Shown here piece after piece: positions 39,498 through 47,665 of a stretch of DNA of 64,000 nucleotides (the stretch's first letter is position 1; every line of letters starts with the position of its first letter). Both the position numbers and the translations under genes were made by a program. Source of the stretch: Lewinellaceae bacterium (GTDB taxonomy: Bacteria; Bacteroidota; Bacteroidia; Chitinophagales; Saprospiraceae); NCBI GenBank assembly GCA_020636025.1, contig JACJYQ010000007.1:62001-126000 (forward strand), read 5' to 3'. The notes beneath the pieces were generated by a model, which saw only the letters and a list, made by a program, of their open reading frames with translations, was not told the DNA's origin and did not search any database.

Positions 39498-40127
39498 ATG
39501 AAAGCTGCCGATATAGACTATTGTATAACTCATACCACCACCGAAACTGCTGTACTCAGTCAACTTGACAGGGAAACTAACCTCAAAACCCTGAGTCCCC
39601 AAATGCAAAGTGGATCTTATCAGGGCGTATTACTGAAATTTATCAGCCAGATGATCAATCCACAAAGAATTCTGGAGATTGGCACCTTTTCGGGATACTC
39701 TGCTATTTGTTTGGCTGACGGACTTTCAGAAGATGGCGTACTTCACACCATTGAGGTGAATGATGAACTCGCCTGGCTTATTCAAAAGTACGTTCAGCTT
39801 TCAGGATTTGAAGACAAGATCGTTTTGCACATAGGTGATGCTAAATCCATCATACCTAAACTTGACGAGATTTTCGACCTGGTTTTTATAGATGCCGGGA
39901 AATTGGAGTATACCACTCACTTTGAAATGGTATTGCCAAAAGTGAGATCGGGAGGATTCATCCTGGTTGATAATGTACTTTGGGATGGGAAAGTGGCAGG
40001 TGGGGATCAAAAGGATGAAACGGCTGTCTCGCTACGAGCTTTTAATGATCATGTGCATCAGGACGACAGAGTAGAAAATCTATTATTGCCGTTACGTGAT
40101 GGTTTGATGCTGATACGGAAAAAATAA
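39498..40127 (+). CDS. Class I SAM-dependent O-methyltransferase (COMT/CCoAOMT-like)
   Basis: The protein has 209 residues. Motif I is ILEIGTFSGYSAICLADGL (about residues 55-73). VFIDAGKLEY and GGFILVDNVLWDGKVA carry the metal/substrate loop of the caffeoyl-CoA-type O-methyltransferases (PF01596), with Asp and Asn ligands visible. The substrate is unknown. It is divergent from the tRNA-tuf cluster; an out-of-frame ATG at 39479 is ignored. Confidence 0.9.
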   Translation: MKAADIDYCITHTTTETAVLSQLDRETNLKTLSPQMQSGSYQGVLLKFISQMINPQRILEIGTFSGYSAICLADGLSEDGVLHTIEVNDELAWLIQKYVQLSGFEDKIVLHIGDAKSIIPKLDEIFDLVFIDAGKLEYTTHFEMVLPKVRSGGFILVDNVLWDGKVAGGDQKDETAVSLRAFNDHVHQDDRVENLLLPLRDGLMLIRKK

Positions 40128-40140
40128 TTTGCTTTGTCCG

Positions 40141-41238
40141 TTACAGCTTATTTATCCAGGATTCCAGGAATGGGTGAAATACATTGATGTGTTTTTTTAG
40201 CTCGGCCAGGTGAATGGGCGGCTTTGCACTCGTCAGGGCTACCTTTAAATCAATATTATTCTGCTGTTGAATTTGAAACCATTTTCGTCGGGCGCACTCC
40301 TCTGCGAGATACTCCTGTTCGGTTTGTCCCGGAGTTGGAATAAGTACAGCAGGTTTCCCTAGTACCACCAGATCCATCAAACTACTGTATCCAGAGCGAC
40401 AAATGATTACATCGCTGGCACAGAGTACTTCATTTAGCGCCTCCGACGTGAGGTATGAAACAAGTTCCAGGTGATCAGCCAGAAAATGATGTTCTTTTGT
40501 TTTGGTCTTTCCCTGTACAAAAATAAACTTCTGCGGTAATGCCATGGCCTGTTCCAGCAGCATTTGTTCGAGATTGCTCCGTTGAGGTTCCGGGCCTGAT
40601 AAAACCACCGCAACATCGTACTCTTTTTCTGAAGTGTTATGCACAGCTCTTGACAACAATCCTATGTAGTGAACATTTTTCAAGCCATCTATCGGATGCG
40701 ATAGCTCGCCTGATAAACTTGGCTCACTGGCTGTATCAGGAACCCACACTTCATCAAAACTGGCAAGTGATATGCGCAATGCCCGATTGGCCATCCACTC
40801 CAGCGATTTTTGCGGAATGCGCAGGTTTAACTGATGTGTCATAATCACGTTGCTGGTACTTCTGTGAAAACAACCATAGCGGTTGTCGGAGATGATGCCT
40901 TGAATGCCGTATTGCCTAACCAACTTTTCAGTGTGCCATTTCTCCGCCCTTTTAGCATACAATATTCTAGGCAACTGCCTGGCAATATTGAGCACCATGT
41001 TATTACCGTAGTATTTGATATGGTAGGAAGGGAGCCGAACGGATGGCAAATGAGGGAACTCGGCCTTTAGTAAATGCAATGCTTCTCCATCTGAGGCCAG
41101 CAAAATGCCAACGCCCATTTCTTCCAAAGCGTGTATGATCGGTATACAGCGGGAAACGTGTCCTAGCCCCCAGTTAAGCGGAGCGATCATGACACGTTTA
41201 TTATAGGAATTGAAATCGCCTGGAATGTCGGGAGGCAT
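40141..41238 (-). CDS. GT28/MurG-like glycosyltransferase family protein
   Basis: The protein has 365 residues. MIAPLNWGLGHVSRCIPIIHAL is the N-terminal glycine-rich GLGHxxR loop of the GT-B fold. The C-terminal half has the acceptor/donor region (YLTSEALNEVLCASDVIICRSGYSSLMDLVVLGKPAVLIPTPGQTEQEYLAEE) typical of MurG and related family-28 enzymes. The sugar donor and acceptor are unknown. Translation may start at 41238 or at a second Met (41190) directly before the fold; both are plausible. The gene ends 13 bases from the convergent methyltransferase. Confidence 0.85.
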   Translation of the reverse strand: MPPDIPGDFNSYNKRVMIAPLNWGLGHVSRCIPIIHALEEMGVGILLASDGEALHLLKAEFPHLPSVRLPSYHIKYYGNNMVLNIARQLPRILYAKRAEKWHTEKLVRQYGIQGIISDNRYGCFHRSTSNVIMTHQLNLRIPQKSLEWMANRALRISLASFDEVWVPDTASEPSLSGELSHPIDGLKNVHYIGLLSRAVHNTSEKEYDVAVVLSGPEPQRSNLEQMLLEQAMALPQKFIFVQGKTKTKEHHFLADHLELVSYLTSEALNEVLCASDVIICRSGYSSLMDLVVLGKPAVLIPTPGQTEQEYLAEECARRKWFQIQQQNNIDLKVALTSAKPPIHLAELKKHINVFHPFLESWINKL

Positions 41239-41337
41239 GATAATCGTAGAGAATTTGAAATGACAGGCGTTAAATTATTGACAACCCACAAGGTTTTTTC
41301 TACATTCGCCTTTGTAAAAGTAAAAAATTATTCAGCT

Positions 41338-41448
41338 ATGAAAAAAATCAATTGGTGGCGCATCGCCTTTCTTCTGATTACATTTGGCATGTTCGTGATG
41401 CAAAGTTGCAGTATGTTTAAACCCAAATGTAACTGCCCTCATTTTTAA
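41338..41448 (+). CDS. Small lipoprotein of 36 residues with a KCNCPHF C-terminus
   Basis: The protein starts MKKINWWRIAFLLITFGMFV and has a lipobox ending MQSC. The mature peptide is only 14 residues (CSMFKPKCNCPHF after the lipobox region). The frame is open upstream from 41260, but the MKK start and signal peptide fix the start at 41338. It is followed 13 bases later by a perfect 52-base palindrome terminator, so it is a complete gene. I recall no function for this type. Confidence 0.7.
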   Translation: MKKINWWRIAFLLITFGMFVMQSCSMFKPKCNCPHF

Positions 41449-41460
41449 TGTGAAACTGAA

Positions 41461-41512
41461 AAAAACAAACAGGGCTGCTTTGACAATTGTCAAAGCAGCC
41501 CTGTTTGTTTTT
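41461..41512. terminator. Perfect 52-base palindrome, bidirectional terminator
   Basis: The 26-base arms are exact reverse complements with no loop. Each begins AAAAACAAACAGGGCTGC and ends with T-rich flanks, so it can terminate the small lipoprotein gene on the plus strand and the 41550 gene on the minus strand. Confidence 0.9.
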
Positions 41513-41549
41513 AAAACGTTGCTTACCTATATATAATGGTGTAGTTGGT

Positions 41550-42080
41550 TTAGTCCTTTTTTTCTCCGTTTGGCGTTTTTCCTTCAAAGAGAGCCAGAAT
41601 AATATTGCCCATGTATACCCCAAGCGCTGATTCCACCAGGGTAAGGAACATGGTCATATCCTGAAAATTCAAAAGGTTGGGAGCCAGTGCCTTCAGGCTG
41701 ATCAATATTAGTACTGTTACAAAATGTCCGTTAACCAGCCACTTAACCAGATTGTTAATTGGGGCTCCATTCTGAGCGCTGAGATTTGGCTCAGTAATGC
41801 TGCGGCCTAGGAACCGGAAAACAGCACCCCCATACAAGGCGGTAATGGGTGCCAGTATGCCCATCAGGGAGGTGAACTCCTCAAGGTCGAATCCCCGCAA
41901 TATGTAAAAAACGCAGGATACAATAATGAGTGCAAAATGGTAAATGAGAATCTGCCGGGCGATACGGGTGCGTGGAGAAAGCGGAGGGTTACTGCTCACC
42001 GCAGGCTTATCCGTTGCCGTGTTAGTTCTCGCTTCTGATGCCATAGATGTTGCCATGGTCGAGGTGTTAGCGCTTGTCAT
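41550..42080 (-). CDS. Membrane protein of unknown function
   Basis: The protein has 176 residues. A Ser/Thr/Ala-rich polar N-terminus of about 38 residues is followed by about four membrane helices (ILIYHFALIIVSCVFYIL, SLMGILAPITALYGGAVF, NGHFVTVLILISLKAL, MTMFLTLVESALGVYMGNIILALF) and a charged tail (GKTPNGEKKD). I recognise no family. Its ATG overlaps the stop of the upstream gene by four bases (42077-42080), so the two unknown genes are translationally coupled and probably work together. Confidence 0.65.
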   Translation of the reverse strand: MTSANTSTMATSMASEARTNTATDKPAVSSNPPLSPRTRIARQILIYHFALIIVSCVFYILRGFDLEEFTSLMGILAPITALYGGAVFRFLGRSITEPNLSAQNGAPINNLVKWLVNGHFVTVLILISLKALAPNLLNFQDMTMFLTLVESALGVYMGNIILALFEGKTPNGEKKD

Positions 42081-42991
42081 TGACGTAAGTGATCCAAAAG
42101 TAATTTAAAAAGTCGTCTTTGGTATTCTTCAAGGTTGCTTTTATAATGCAACTCCATGTCTTTATAGTCGTTTTTTCGGGGAGGGAATATGATTCCAGAG
42201 CCATATTTCCCCTGAAAATGCCAGCTTAATTCCACATCTTCTCCTCTTTGCAGGCCTTTGACATAAATCCGGTGATATTCAAAATATCCATCCGGACAAA
42301 CTTCATAATTCAAATGAGTTACCTCAATAACGAATTCATCGTAAGTAGTGTATGTCGTGTCAATTTTGGCTCGCCATAATATAGGCGTGCCTTTGTTCGT
42401 ATAGTAGCTAACGAGCCAACGCCGGGCTTTGGTACACAGGAAGTTGACGTTTTTTCCCGGAAACAAAAAGGTGTTGTCGCCTGAATTGGCTTCCTGCAGG
42501 GAATTTGACAAGGACAAATCGAGCAGCGTTCCAGAGCGTATATTTTGCTCCTCAACCGGTATCTGGCCGTTCTTGTTGTATATTTTAGCTCTGAAATGAG
42601 CGGGATCATGACATCGAACAATTACCTCCGCCTGGTCTTCATGGACCTCTGCCAAAAAAGCCCATTTGTGTAACAAGCGTTCGTGAAAAAGTATTTTCTG
42701 GTTTTTTTTGCTGAGGGTTTCCAGACGTTGCCAGGCAAATTGTAAAGAATCACAGGTGTTTCTACCGTTATAGGTTGGGCGGAGAAATAATGTAGCCCGA
42801 TTTGCTGTGATCATTATACTATCGGCAAATAATAGGTGGTCCAGCTGGTTTTTTTCCAACCAATGATTGAATTCGGCAAGTTTGTCACCAAAAAATGCCC
42901 TGTCTTTTCGCAGATCTTGTGAAAGAATAGCCGAGTGCAGGAAAATCAGGCAGGAAGTCAGCAGGAGTACCCGAATGAGGCATTTTGCCAT
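42077..42991 (-). CDS. Secreted protein of unknown function
   Basis: The protein has 304 residues with a signal peptide (about 1-25, ending AILSQ). The remainder has mixed helices and strands with several Cys. Segments such as DSLQFAWQRLETLSKKNQKILFHERLL are helical, and the C-terminal third is beta-rich before a charged helix (EEYQRRLFKLLLDHLRQ). There is no lipobox or T9SS tail. I recognise no family. It is coupled to the downstream membrane protein. Confidence 0.65.
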   Translation of the reverse strand: MAKCLIRVLLLTSCLIFLHSAILSQDLRKDRAFFGDKLAEFNHWLEKNQLDHLLFADSIMITANRATLFLRPTYNGRNTCDSLQFAWQRLETLSKKNQKILFHERLLHKWAFLAEVHEDQAEVIVRCHDPAHFRAKIYNKNGQIPVEEQNIRSGTLLDLSLSNSLQEANSGDNTFLFPGKNVNFLCTKARRWLVSYYTNKGTPILWRAKIDTTYTTYDEFVIEVTHLNYEVCPDGYFEYHRIYVKGLQRGEDVELSWHFQGKYGSGIIFPPRKNDYKDMELHYKSNLEEYQRRLFKLLLDHLRQ

Positions 42992-43141
42992 CGAGAAAGT
43001 TTTTGTTGCTTCGAAAATACGATGCAGTAGAATTGATTATTATCTATAGTATCTGCTTTAACAAATTTGCCTGGTTGAGGGCCACCCAATTTCTTATTGG
43101 TAAGATTGGGTAAATTGCAATCCGCCTTTGTGTTCGAAGAT

Positions 43142-44515
43142 TTAGTGGTTAATTAATATTTTTTTTGTGCATACAGCTCCCGACTGACTCGAGATTCTAA
43201 TAAAGTACATCCCATCCACGATCGAGGATACATCTATGTCTTTATTTTTGTTGTTTGACCATTGATCCTGCAATACCATCTGGCCAGACAAATTAAATAC
43301 TTGAAGTAGACAATTTTCTACCTTATCTAATCGAATTGATAACACTGAAGTGGCAGGGTTGGGGAAAATTGTAGCAGACAAACTTGTTGGTTCTTGCGAA
43401 TGGCTCACGTTGGGAATTCTAAACAGGAAAAGACCATTTTGCATGTCACTTGAAATGATGGTTCCTGAAGGTAGCCAGGGATAATTGCCCCAATTCCCGA
43501 AATAACCATTGTACTCCGTGTTTTCAGGTCTTGTATCATAATGGGCTATCAATGCGGGGTTTAACCTGTCGCTGATATCGTACACCAGAAGACCATCTTC
43601 ATACTGCGAAACATACAGCAAGTCACCTTGGATATACACATTGTGTGGAATAGCCTTTTTGACGGTATCGTTTGGCGCTTGAAGGTTGTCAAGAAAACTG
43701 CCTACAATTTCAATTTCTCCTATATCAAGGTTCTGTAAATCAACGATGTGAATTGGTTGCCCTACGGGGACCTCTTCCGCATAATACGCATATTTCCCAT
43801 CCAGCGTGAGCCAGCTGTTGTGATTGTAACCTCCTGTTCCATTCTGGGCCAGCAATACCGGATTATCGGGGTCTTTGTAGTCAAAAATGTAATAGCCTTC
43901 ATATCCGGAGGAAGCGTAAACGGTATCATTCCGGACATAGCAATCATGTACATAGCCACCAGGCAGGATTTTGTGAGACAAGAAGGTAGGATTGTCCGGG
44001 TTCTGGCTGGCATCAAATACCATAATACCATCGCCGGCATTGCCTCCATTGAGGTAAATCCTGCCAGAACTGGTATCCAGCGCAATGGTGTGAATGCGCA
44101 AGAAATAGGTTGTGTCCCAAAGAGTGCGTACAATGCTGTCTTCTGCATGACTCAGGTCAAAGATCATAAGACCATCCTTTCCGCCGTCGGCAACGGCATA
44201 TACGCGGTTTTTATAGGATTTAAACTCTCTTGGCACCACGGTTGATCTGCCTTCAAACTTTCCTTTGAGTACAGGTATATAAGGATTGGTGACGTCAAAA
44301 AACAATACATGCCTGGCTCCACCGATAACGGCATATTCTCTGTTGTTTACCTCAAGCCCCCAGCAACTGCTGTATTGATTCATAATGTTGTCTGGAGATG
44401 CAATTGGGAGGGAATCGTCGTCCCAATGACCAAGCAATTCAAGGTTGAAATTATTTTGTGCGTTAAGGTGGAGGAAAGCCAGACTGAGTGTCAGGCAAAG
44501 CATGAAATTCTTCAT
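43142..44515 (-). CDS. LVIVD-repeat (choice-of-anchor-like) protein with T9SS type A sorting domain
   Basis: The protein has 457 residues from the ATG at 44515 (MKNFMLCLTLSLAFLHLNAQ signal peptide; codons further upstream lack similarity). The body contains repeated LVIVD-type blades such as GGARHVLFFDVTNPYIPVLKG, GYEGYYIFDYKDPDNPVLLAQ and EDGLLVYDISDRLNPALIAHY, which form a beta-propeller. The last roughly 80 residues (SATIFPNPATSVLSIRL ... GMYFIRISSQSGAVCTKKIL) are a T9SS sorting domain. It should be exported and surface-anchored. It is monocistronic, divergent from the PorV/PorQ gene. Confidence 0.85.
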   Translation of the reverse strand: MKNFMLCLTLSLAFLHLNAQNNFNLELLGHWDDDSLPIASPDNIMNQYSSCWGLEVNNREYAVIGGARHVLFFDVTNPYIPVLKGKFEGRSTVVPREFKSYKNRVYAVADGGKDGLMIFDLSHAEDSIVRTLWDTTYFLRIHTIALDTSSGRIYLNGGNAGDGIMVFDASQNPDNPTFLSHKILPGGYVHDCYVRNDTVYASSGYEGYYIFDYKDPDNPVLLAQNGTGGYNHNSWLTLDGKYAYYAEEVPVGQPIHIVDLQNLDIGEIEIVGSFLDNLQAPNDTVKKAIPHNVYIQGDLLYVSQYEDGLLVYDISDRLNPALIAHYDTRPENTEYNGYFGNWGNYPWLPSGTIISSDMQNGLFLFRIPNVSHSQEPTSLSATIFPNPATSVLSIRLDKVENCLLQVFNLSGQMVLQDQWSNNKNKDIDVSSIVDGMYFIRISSQSGAVCTKKILINH

Positions 44516-44645
44516 ATTTGGAGAAAAAGTTAGAAATGGAGAGGCGGCTTTCAGAAACAAAACCTGATCTTTCGCAGAGTTGTTCAAGCACAGGCAACCG
44601 GGTTTTGACCGCTTACGTCATTCTCGAGCACGAAAGTAGCACAAT

Positions 44646-45746
44646 ATGAAAAAACAACTTTTTTTAAGCACCTTATTGATCATTTTGGCATTAAATGCCA
44701 TACTAGCCCAAAAATACAGCAATGAATTTCTGGCGATTGGGGTTGGCGGCCGTGCTCACGGCATGTCGGGTGCGCAGGTAGCCTTAACAGATGATATCAC
44801 AGCTGCCTATTGGAATCCTGCAGGATTAACCCAGATACAAGCGCCTTTACAGGCAGCGGTTATGCATGCCGAATGGTTTGGCGGGGTAGGGCAATATGAT
44901 TACTTGAGTTTTGGAAAAGCATTAAAGGGTGATCGGGGTGCCTATCTGGCGTTTTCTCTTATCCGCCTGGGTGTGGATAATATTCCGTATACCATTAATT
45001 TGGTGAACGCCGATGGCACCATTAACTACGATAATGTAACCAGTTTTTCTGCTGCCGATTATGCAGTTTTTGGAAGTTATGCACAGAAATTGAAAAACCC
45101 GCACCTCTCAGTTGGCGGAAGTGTAAAAGTTGTGCGTCGGGTGATCGGTTCATTCGGAAATTCCTGGGGCTTTGGCGCCGATGCAGGTATTCAATACAGG
45201 AAAGGAAGCTGGATGTTGGGCGCACAAGGCCGGGATCTGACCACCACTTTTAATGCATGGTCTTTCAATCTGACTGACAGGGAAAAGGCTGTTTTTGATT
45301 CAACAAATAACGAGATCCCGGTGAGCAATACAGAAATAACCAAGCCAAGGTTTATGCTGGGTGCTGCTTACAAATGGAAAATAAACAGCAAAACAACACT
45401 TATGCCTGCCATCGATCTTGAATGGACGACTGATGGACAACGCAACGTACTGATTAGTAGCAAGAGTTTGAATATTGATCCGAAAATTGGAGTAGAGGCT
45501 GATTACAAGGGCCTGGTTCAATTGCGTGTTGGCGTAGCTAATTTTCAGCGGGTGAAAAATGATTTTGATCCTAATAAAGAGCACCTGAGTTTGCAACCTA
45601 ACTTTGGTATAGGTCTGCACCTGGGGCGTGTACAGTTGGATTATGCCCTCACAGATATTGGCAATGTGTCGGCTGTGCAATATTCGCACATATTCTCGCT
45701 TCGGCTCGACTTTAAGGAACGCAGCAAGCCAACGCAGGAGCAATGA
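44646..45746 (+). CDS. PorV/PorQ-family outer-membrane beta-barrel protein
   Basis: The protein has 366 residues with a signal peptide (about 1-21, ending AILAQ). The N-terminal motif VGGRAHGMSGAQVALTDDITAAYWNPAGLT is the hallmark of PorV/PorQ/FadL-like barrels (G-A-x-x-x-A-x-x-D-D-x-x-A-x-x-x-N-P-A-G). PorV and PorQ serve the T9SS, as cargo shuttle and attachment factors. It fits the two T9SS cargos in this window (440 and 43142). The gene overlaps the following pseudouridine synthase by four bases, as a possibly fortuitous operon. Confidence 0.85.
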   Translation: MKKQLFLSTLLIILALNAILAQKYSNEFLAIGVGGRAHGMSGAQVALTDDITAAYWNPAGLTQIQAPLQAAVMHAEWFGGVGQYDYLSFGKALKGDRGAYLAFSLIRLGVDNIPYTINLVNADGTINYDNVTSFSAADYAVFGSYAQKLKNPHLSVGGSVKVVRRVIGSFGNSWGFGADAGIQYRKGSWMLGAQGRDLTTTFNAWSFNLTDREKAVFDSTNNEIPVSNTEITKPRFMLGAAYKWKINSKTTLMPAIDLEWTTDGQRNVLISSKSLNIDPKIGVEADYKGLVQLRVGVANFQRVKNDFDPNKEHLSLQPNFGIGLHLGRVQLDYALTDIGNVSAVQYSHIFSLRLDFKERSKPTQEQ

Positions 45747-46414
45747 CCATCATTTATGAAGACAATCACCTGTTGGCTATCAATAAACCGGCTGGAATGC
45801 TGGTACAGGGTGACAAGACGGGAGATCCGACGCTCACTGATTGGGGAAAGCAATACCTGAAAGAGAAATATGAAAAGCCTGGTGCAGTTTTTTTGCATCC
45901 ATGCCACCGGATCGACCGGCCAGTGAGTGGCGCAGTGCTTTTTGCGCGAACGGATAAGGCGCTGAGCCGCCTTAATATCATGTTTCGGGATAAAAAAGTA
46001 CAGAAGACCTATCTGGCGCTGGTATTAAAATCAACACCGGCAACTTCCGGTACCTTGACCCACTATCTGTTAAAAGATGAAAAACGGAATGTTGTGGAGG
46101 CCAAAATCCACCCATTTCGAGATGCAAAAGAAAGCATTACCACCTACGAAGTGATCCGGAACATAAATGGACTCACTCTGCTCCGGGTTTCTCCGATAAC
46201 CGGCCGTTCACATCAGATCAGGGCACAACTGGCGGCAATCGGCTGCCCAATCCTGGGTGATTTGAAATATGGAGCGCCGAAACCATTGGAGGATGCTTCT
46301 ATTGGATTGCATAGTTGGCGCATAGAGTTGGAGCATCCGGTGAAAAAAGAGCCGGTTTTTATTGAAGCGGATGTGCCTGAAACACAATGGTGGTCCATTG
46401 GCTTGTCAGATTAG
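45743..46414 (+). CDS. RluA-family pseudouridine synthase
   Basis: The protein has 223 residues with no S4 domain. The catalytic motif HRIDRPVSGAVLFARTDKAL (about residues 52-71) contains the active Asp. LLRVSPITGRSHQIRAQLAAIGCPILGDLKYG is motif III of the RluA family. The small size matches TruC/RluA-like enzymes; the target uridine in rRNA or tRNA cannot be told. It starts at an ATGA overlap with the PorV/PorQ gene. Confidence 0.92.
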   Translation: MTIIYEDNHLLAINKPAGMLVQGDKTGDPTLTDWGKQYLKEKYEKPGAVFLHPCHRIDRPVSGAVLFARTDKALSRLNIMFRDKKVQKTYLALVLKSTPATSGTLTHYLLKDEKRNVVEAKIHPFRDAKESITTYEVIRNINGLTLLRVSPITGRSHQIRAQLAAIGCPILGDLKYGAPKPLEDASIGLHSWRIELEHPVKKEPVFIEADVPETQWWSIGLSD

Positions 46415-46482
46415 GATTGGCAGGCAATAGAGCCTGTTTTTAGAATGCTTAAAGAAAATAGGCAATCATATTACTCAAAAAC

Positions 46483-46490
46483 TATCTTTG
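46483..46490 (+). promoter_or_regulatory. -7 box (TATCTTTG) of the EAD11/iSTAND/MoxR/FGE operon
   Basis: TATCTTTG matches TAnnTTTG and lies 29 bases before the ATG at 46519. No clear -33 element is seen. Confidence 0.5.
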
Positions 46491-46518
46491 CTTTTTGTCC
46501 CGGCAGACGAAACCAAAG

Positions 46519-46800
46519 ATGAATTCTAAAGAAGCCATATTACAACAGGTTGCCCGCGCTGAACTGAGAGAGGCAATTGACCTTTGGCTCTCGGTTCTCT
46601 CAGACCGTAGCCCGATCCGGGATGATGTGGTAGGTTTCTCCGCCAGATTAATAAGCCTGAATGCCGATAGCGCACGGGGATTAATCAATTTTAATGAGGA
46701 AATGCAAGCCAGGAATCAATTGATGATGGGCATGCTGAAAACCCTGAATACCTGGGAACCCGGCGGTGATTCCGGACCAGTCGAAAATGCCATCCATTAA
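46519..46800 (+). CDS. EAD11-like effector-associated domain protein (first gene of conflict operon)
   Basis: The protein has 93 residues from the ATG at 46519. It is all-helical: KEAILQQVARAELREAIDLWLSVL, then DVVGFSARLISLNADSARGLINFNEEMQARNQ. The pattern of R-L-x-x-L near the middle and GLINFxEExxxRN matches the effector-associated domain 11 fold of Bacteroidota NTPase-based conflict systems, as I know it. EADs are adaptor domains that recruit effectors to STAND or MoxR modules. It ends at TAA 46798-46800, and the next ORF continues in exactly the same frame. In relatives I expect EAD11 and iSTAND to be one polypeptide, so this gene may be one half of a split or interrupted gene. Confidence 0.7.
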   Translation: MNSKEAILQQVARAELREAIDLWLSVLSDRSPIRDDVVGFSARLISLNADSARGLINFNEEMQARNQLMMGMLKTLNTWEPGGDSGPVENAIH

Positions 46801-46833
46801 TTGGGAATCGACCGCAATACCGAGATTGATGCC

Positions 46834-47664
46834 ATGCATCTGGTGAATTGCAACCGGATAAAACCGGCAAAATCATTTCGGCGCGTGTTCACCGACCGAA
46901 AAAACAAGGAACATTTCCAGTTTTACTTTCTATGTGGCTGCCCCAATGAAATGCCGGGCTCCTTTGCCAAACGACTGATCTATTCCATTATCAGGGATCA
47001 CCTGGATGGACGCGAACGAAGCATCAATTTCCCGTTTCAGGAAGATGTGGATCGTATCCGAACGGAGGAATTACCACTCGGCGATGACCTGGAGTCGAGC
47101 ATTAAACGCCTGAAGGCTTATGTCGCCAAACGATTTAATTTTTCGGATACAGAAACTTTTGAAGCCTTTATTGAAACCGGAGTACCCAAGCTGGAGGAAG
47201 ACTACGTTACCGCCATCTTTGAAGTTTCTGAAAAAAAGTGGGAAGGCGACGAAGGAGAAATCAGGGACTACTTCGACTGGATGATGCAAACCTTTCAAAG
47301 CGCGCACCCTGCCGTACCTACTTTTCTCTTTTTTATAGTGATTCGCAGCCAGAACTTCTGGGATGATTCGGTCAGGACTAAACGACAGTCGCTGATTCTG
47401 AATGAGATAACTAATTTATGTGAAAAGCACGCGGATTTTGCCACAATTTTGACAGAGTTTCCGCCGGTTGATGCACAGGATTTTAGCGATTGGCTGGCAG
47501 AGTTGGGTGTGCGCAATCCAAACTATGCCAATCATGTACTAGAGGCGCTGGTACAATCCCTGACACCCGATGAACGCAAAATGTATGACACTGAAAACCG
47601 CCTGCACATGAAAGACATTGAAATTGTGCAGCGAATGATCTATGATAAAGCCGTAAATTCCTGA
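46834..47664 (+). CDS. Inactive-STAND (iSTAND)-like domain protein
   Basis: The protein has 276 residues from the ATG at 46834 (the frame is open from 46801 but without an ATG). The N-terminus MHLVNCNRIKPAKSFRRVF and HFQFYFLCGCPNEMPGSFAKRLIYSII match the inactive-STAND domain of Bacteroidota conflict systems, a NTPase relative that lacks the P-loop; no Walker A is seen here. The C-terminal half has helical segments (DYFDWMMQTFQSAHP...). It lies in the same frame as the EAD11 ORF, 33 bases after its stop, and its stop is one base before the MoxR ATG. The domain assignment is by eye and should be tested with a profile search. Confidence 0.65.
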   Translation: MHLVNCNRIKPAKSFRRVFTDRKNKEHFQFYFLCGCPNEMPGSFAKRLIYSIIRDHLDGRERSINFPFQEDVDRIRTEELPLGDDLESSIKRLKAYVAKRFNFSDTETFEAFIETGVPKLEEDYVTAIFEVSEKKWEGDEGEIRDYFDWMMQTFQSAHPAVPTFLFFIVIRSQNFWDDSVRTKRQSLILNEITNLCEKHADFATILTEFPPVDAQDFSDWLAELGVRNPNYANHVLEALVQSLTPDERKMYDTENRLHMKDIEIVQRMIYDKAVNS

Positions 47665-47665
47665 T

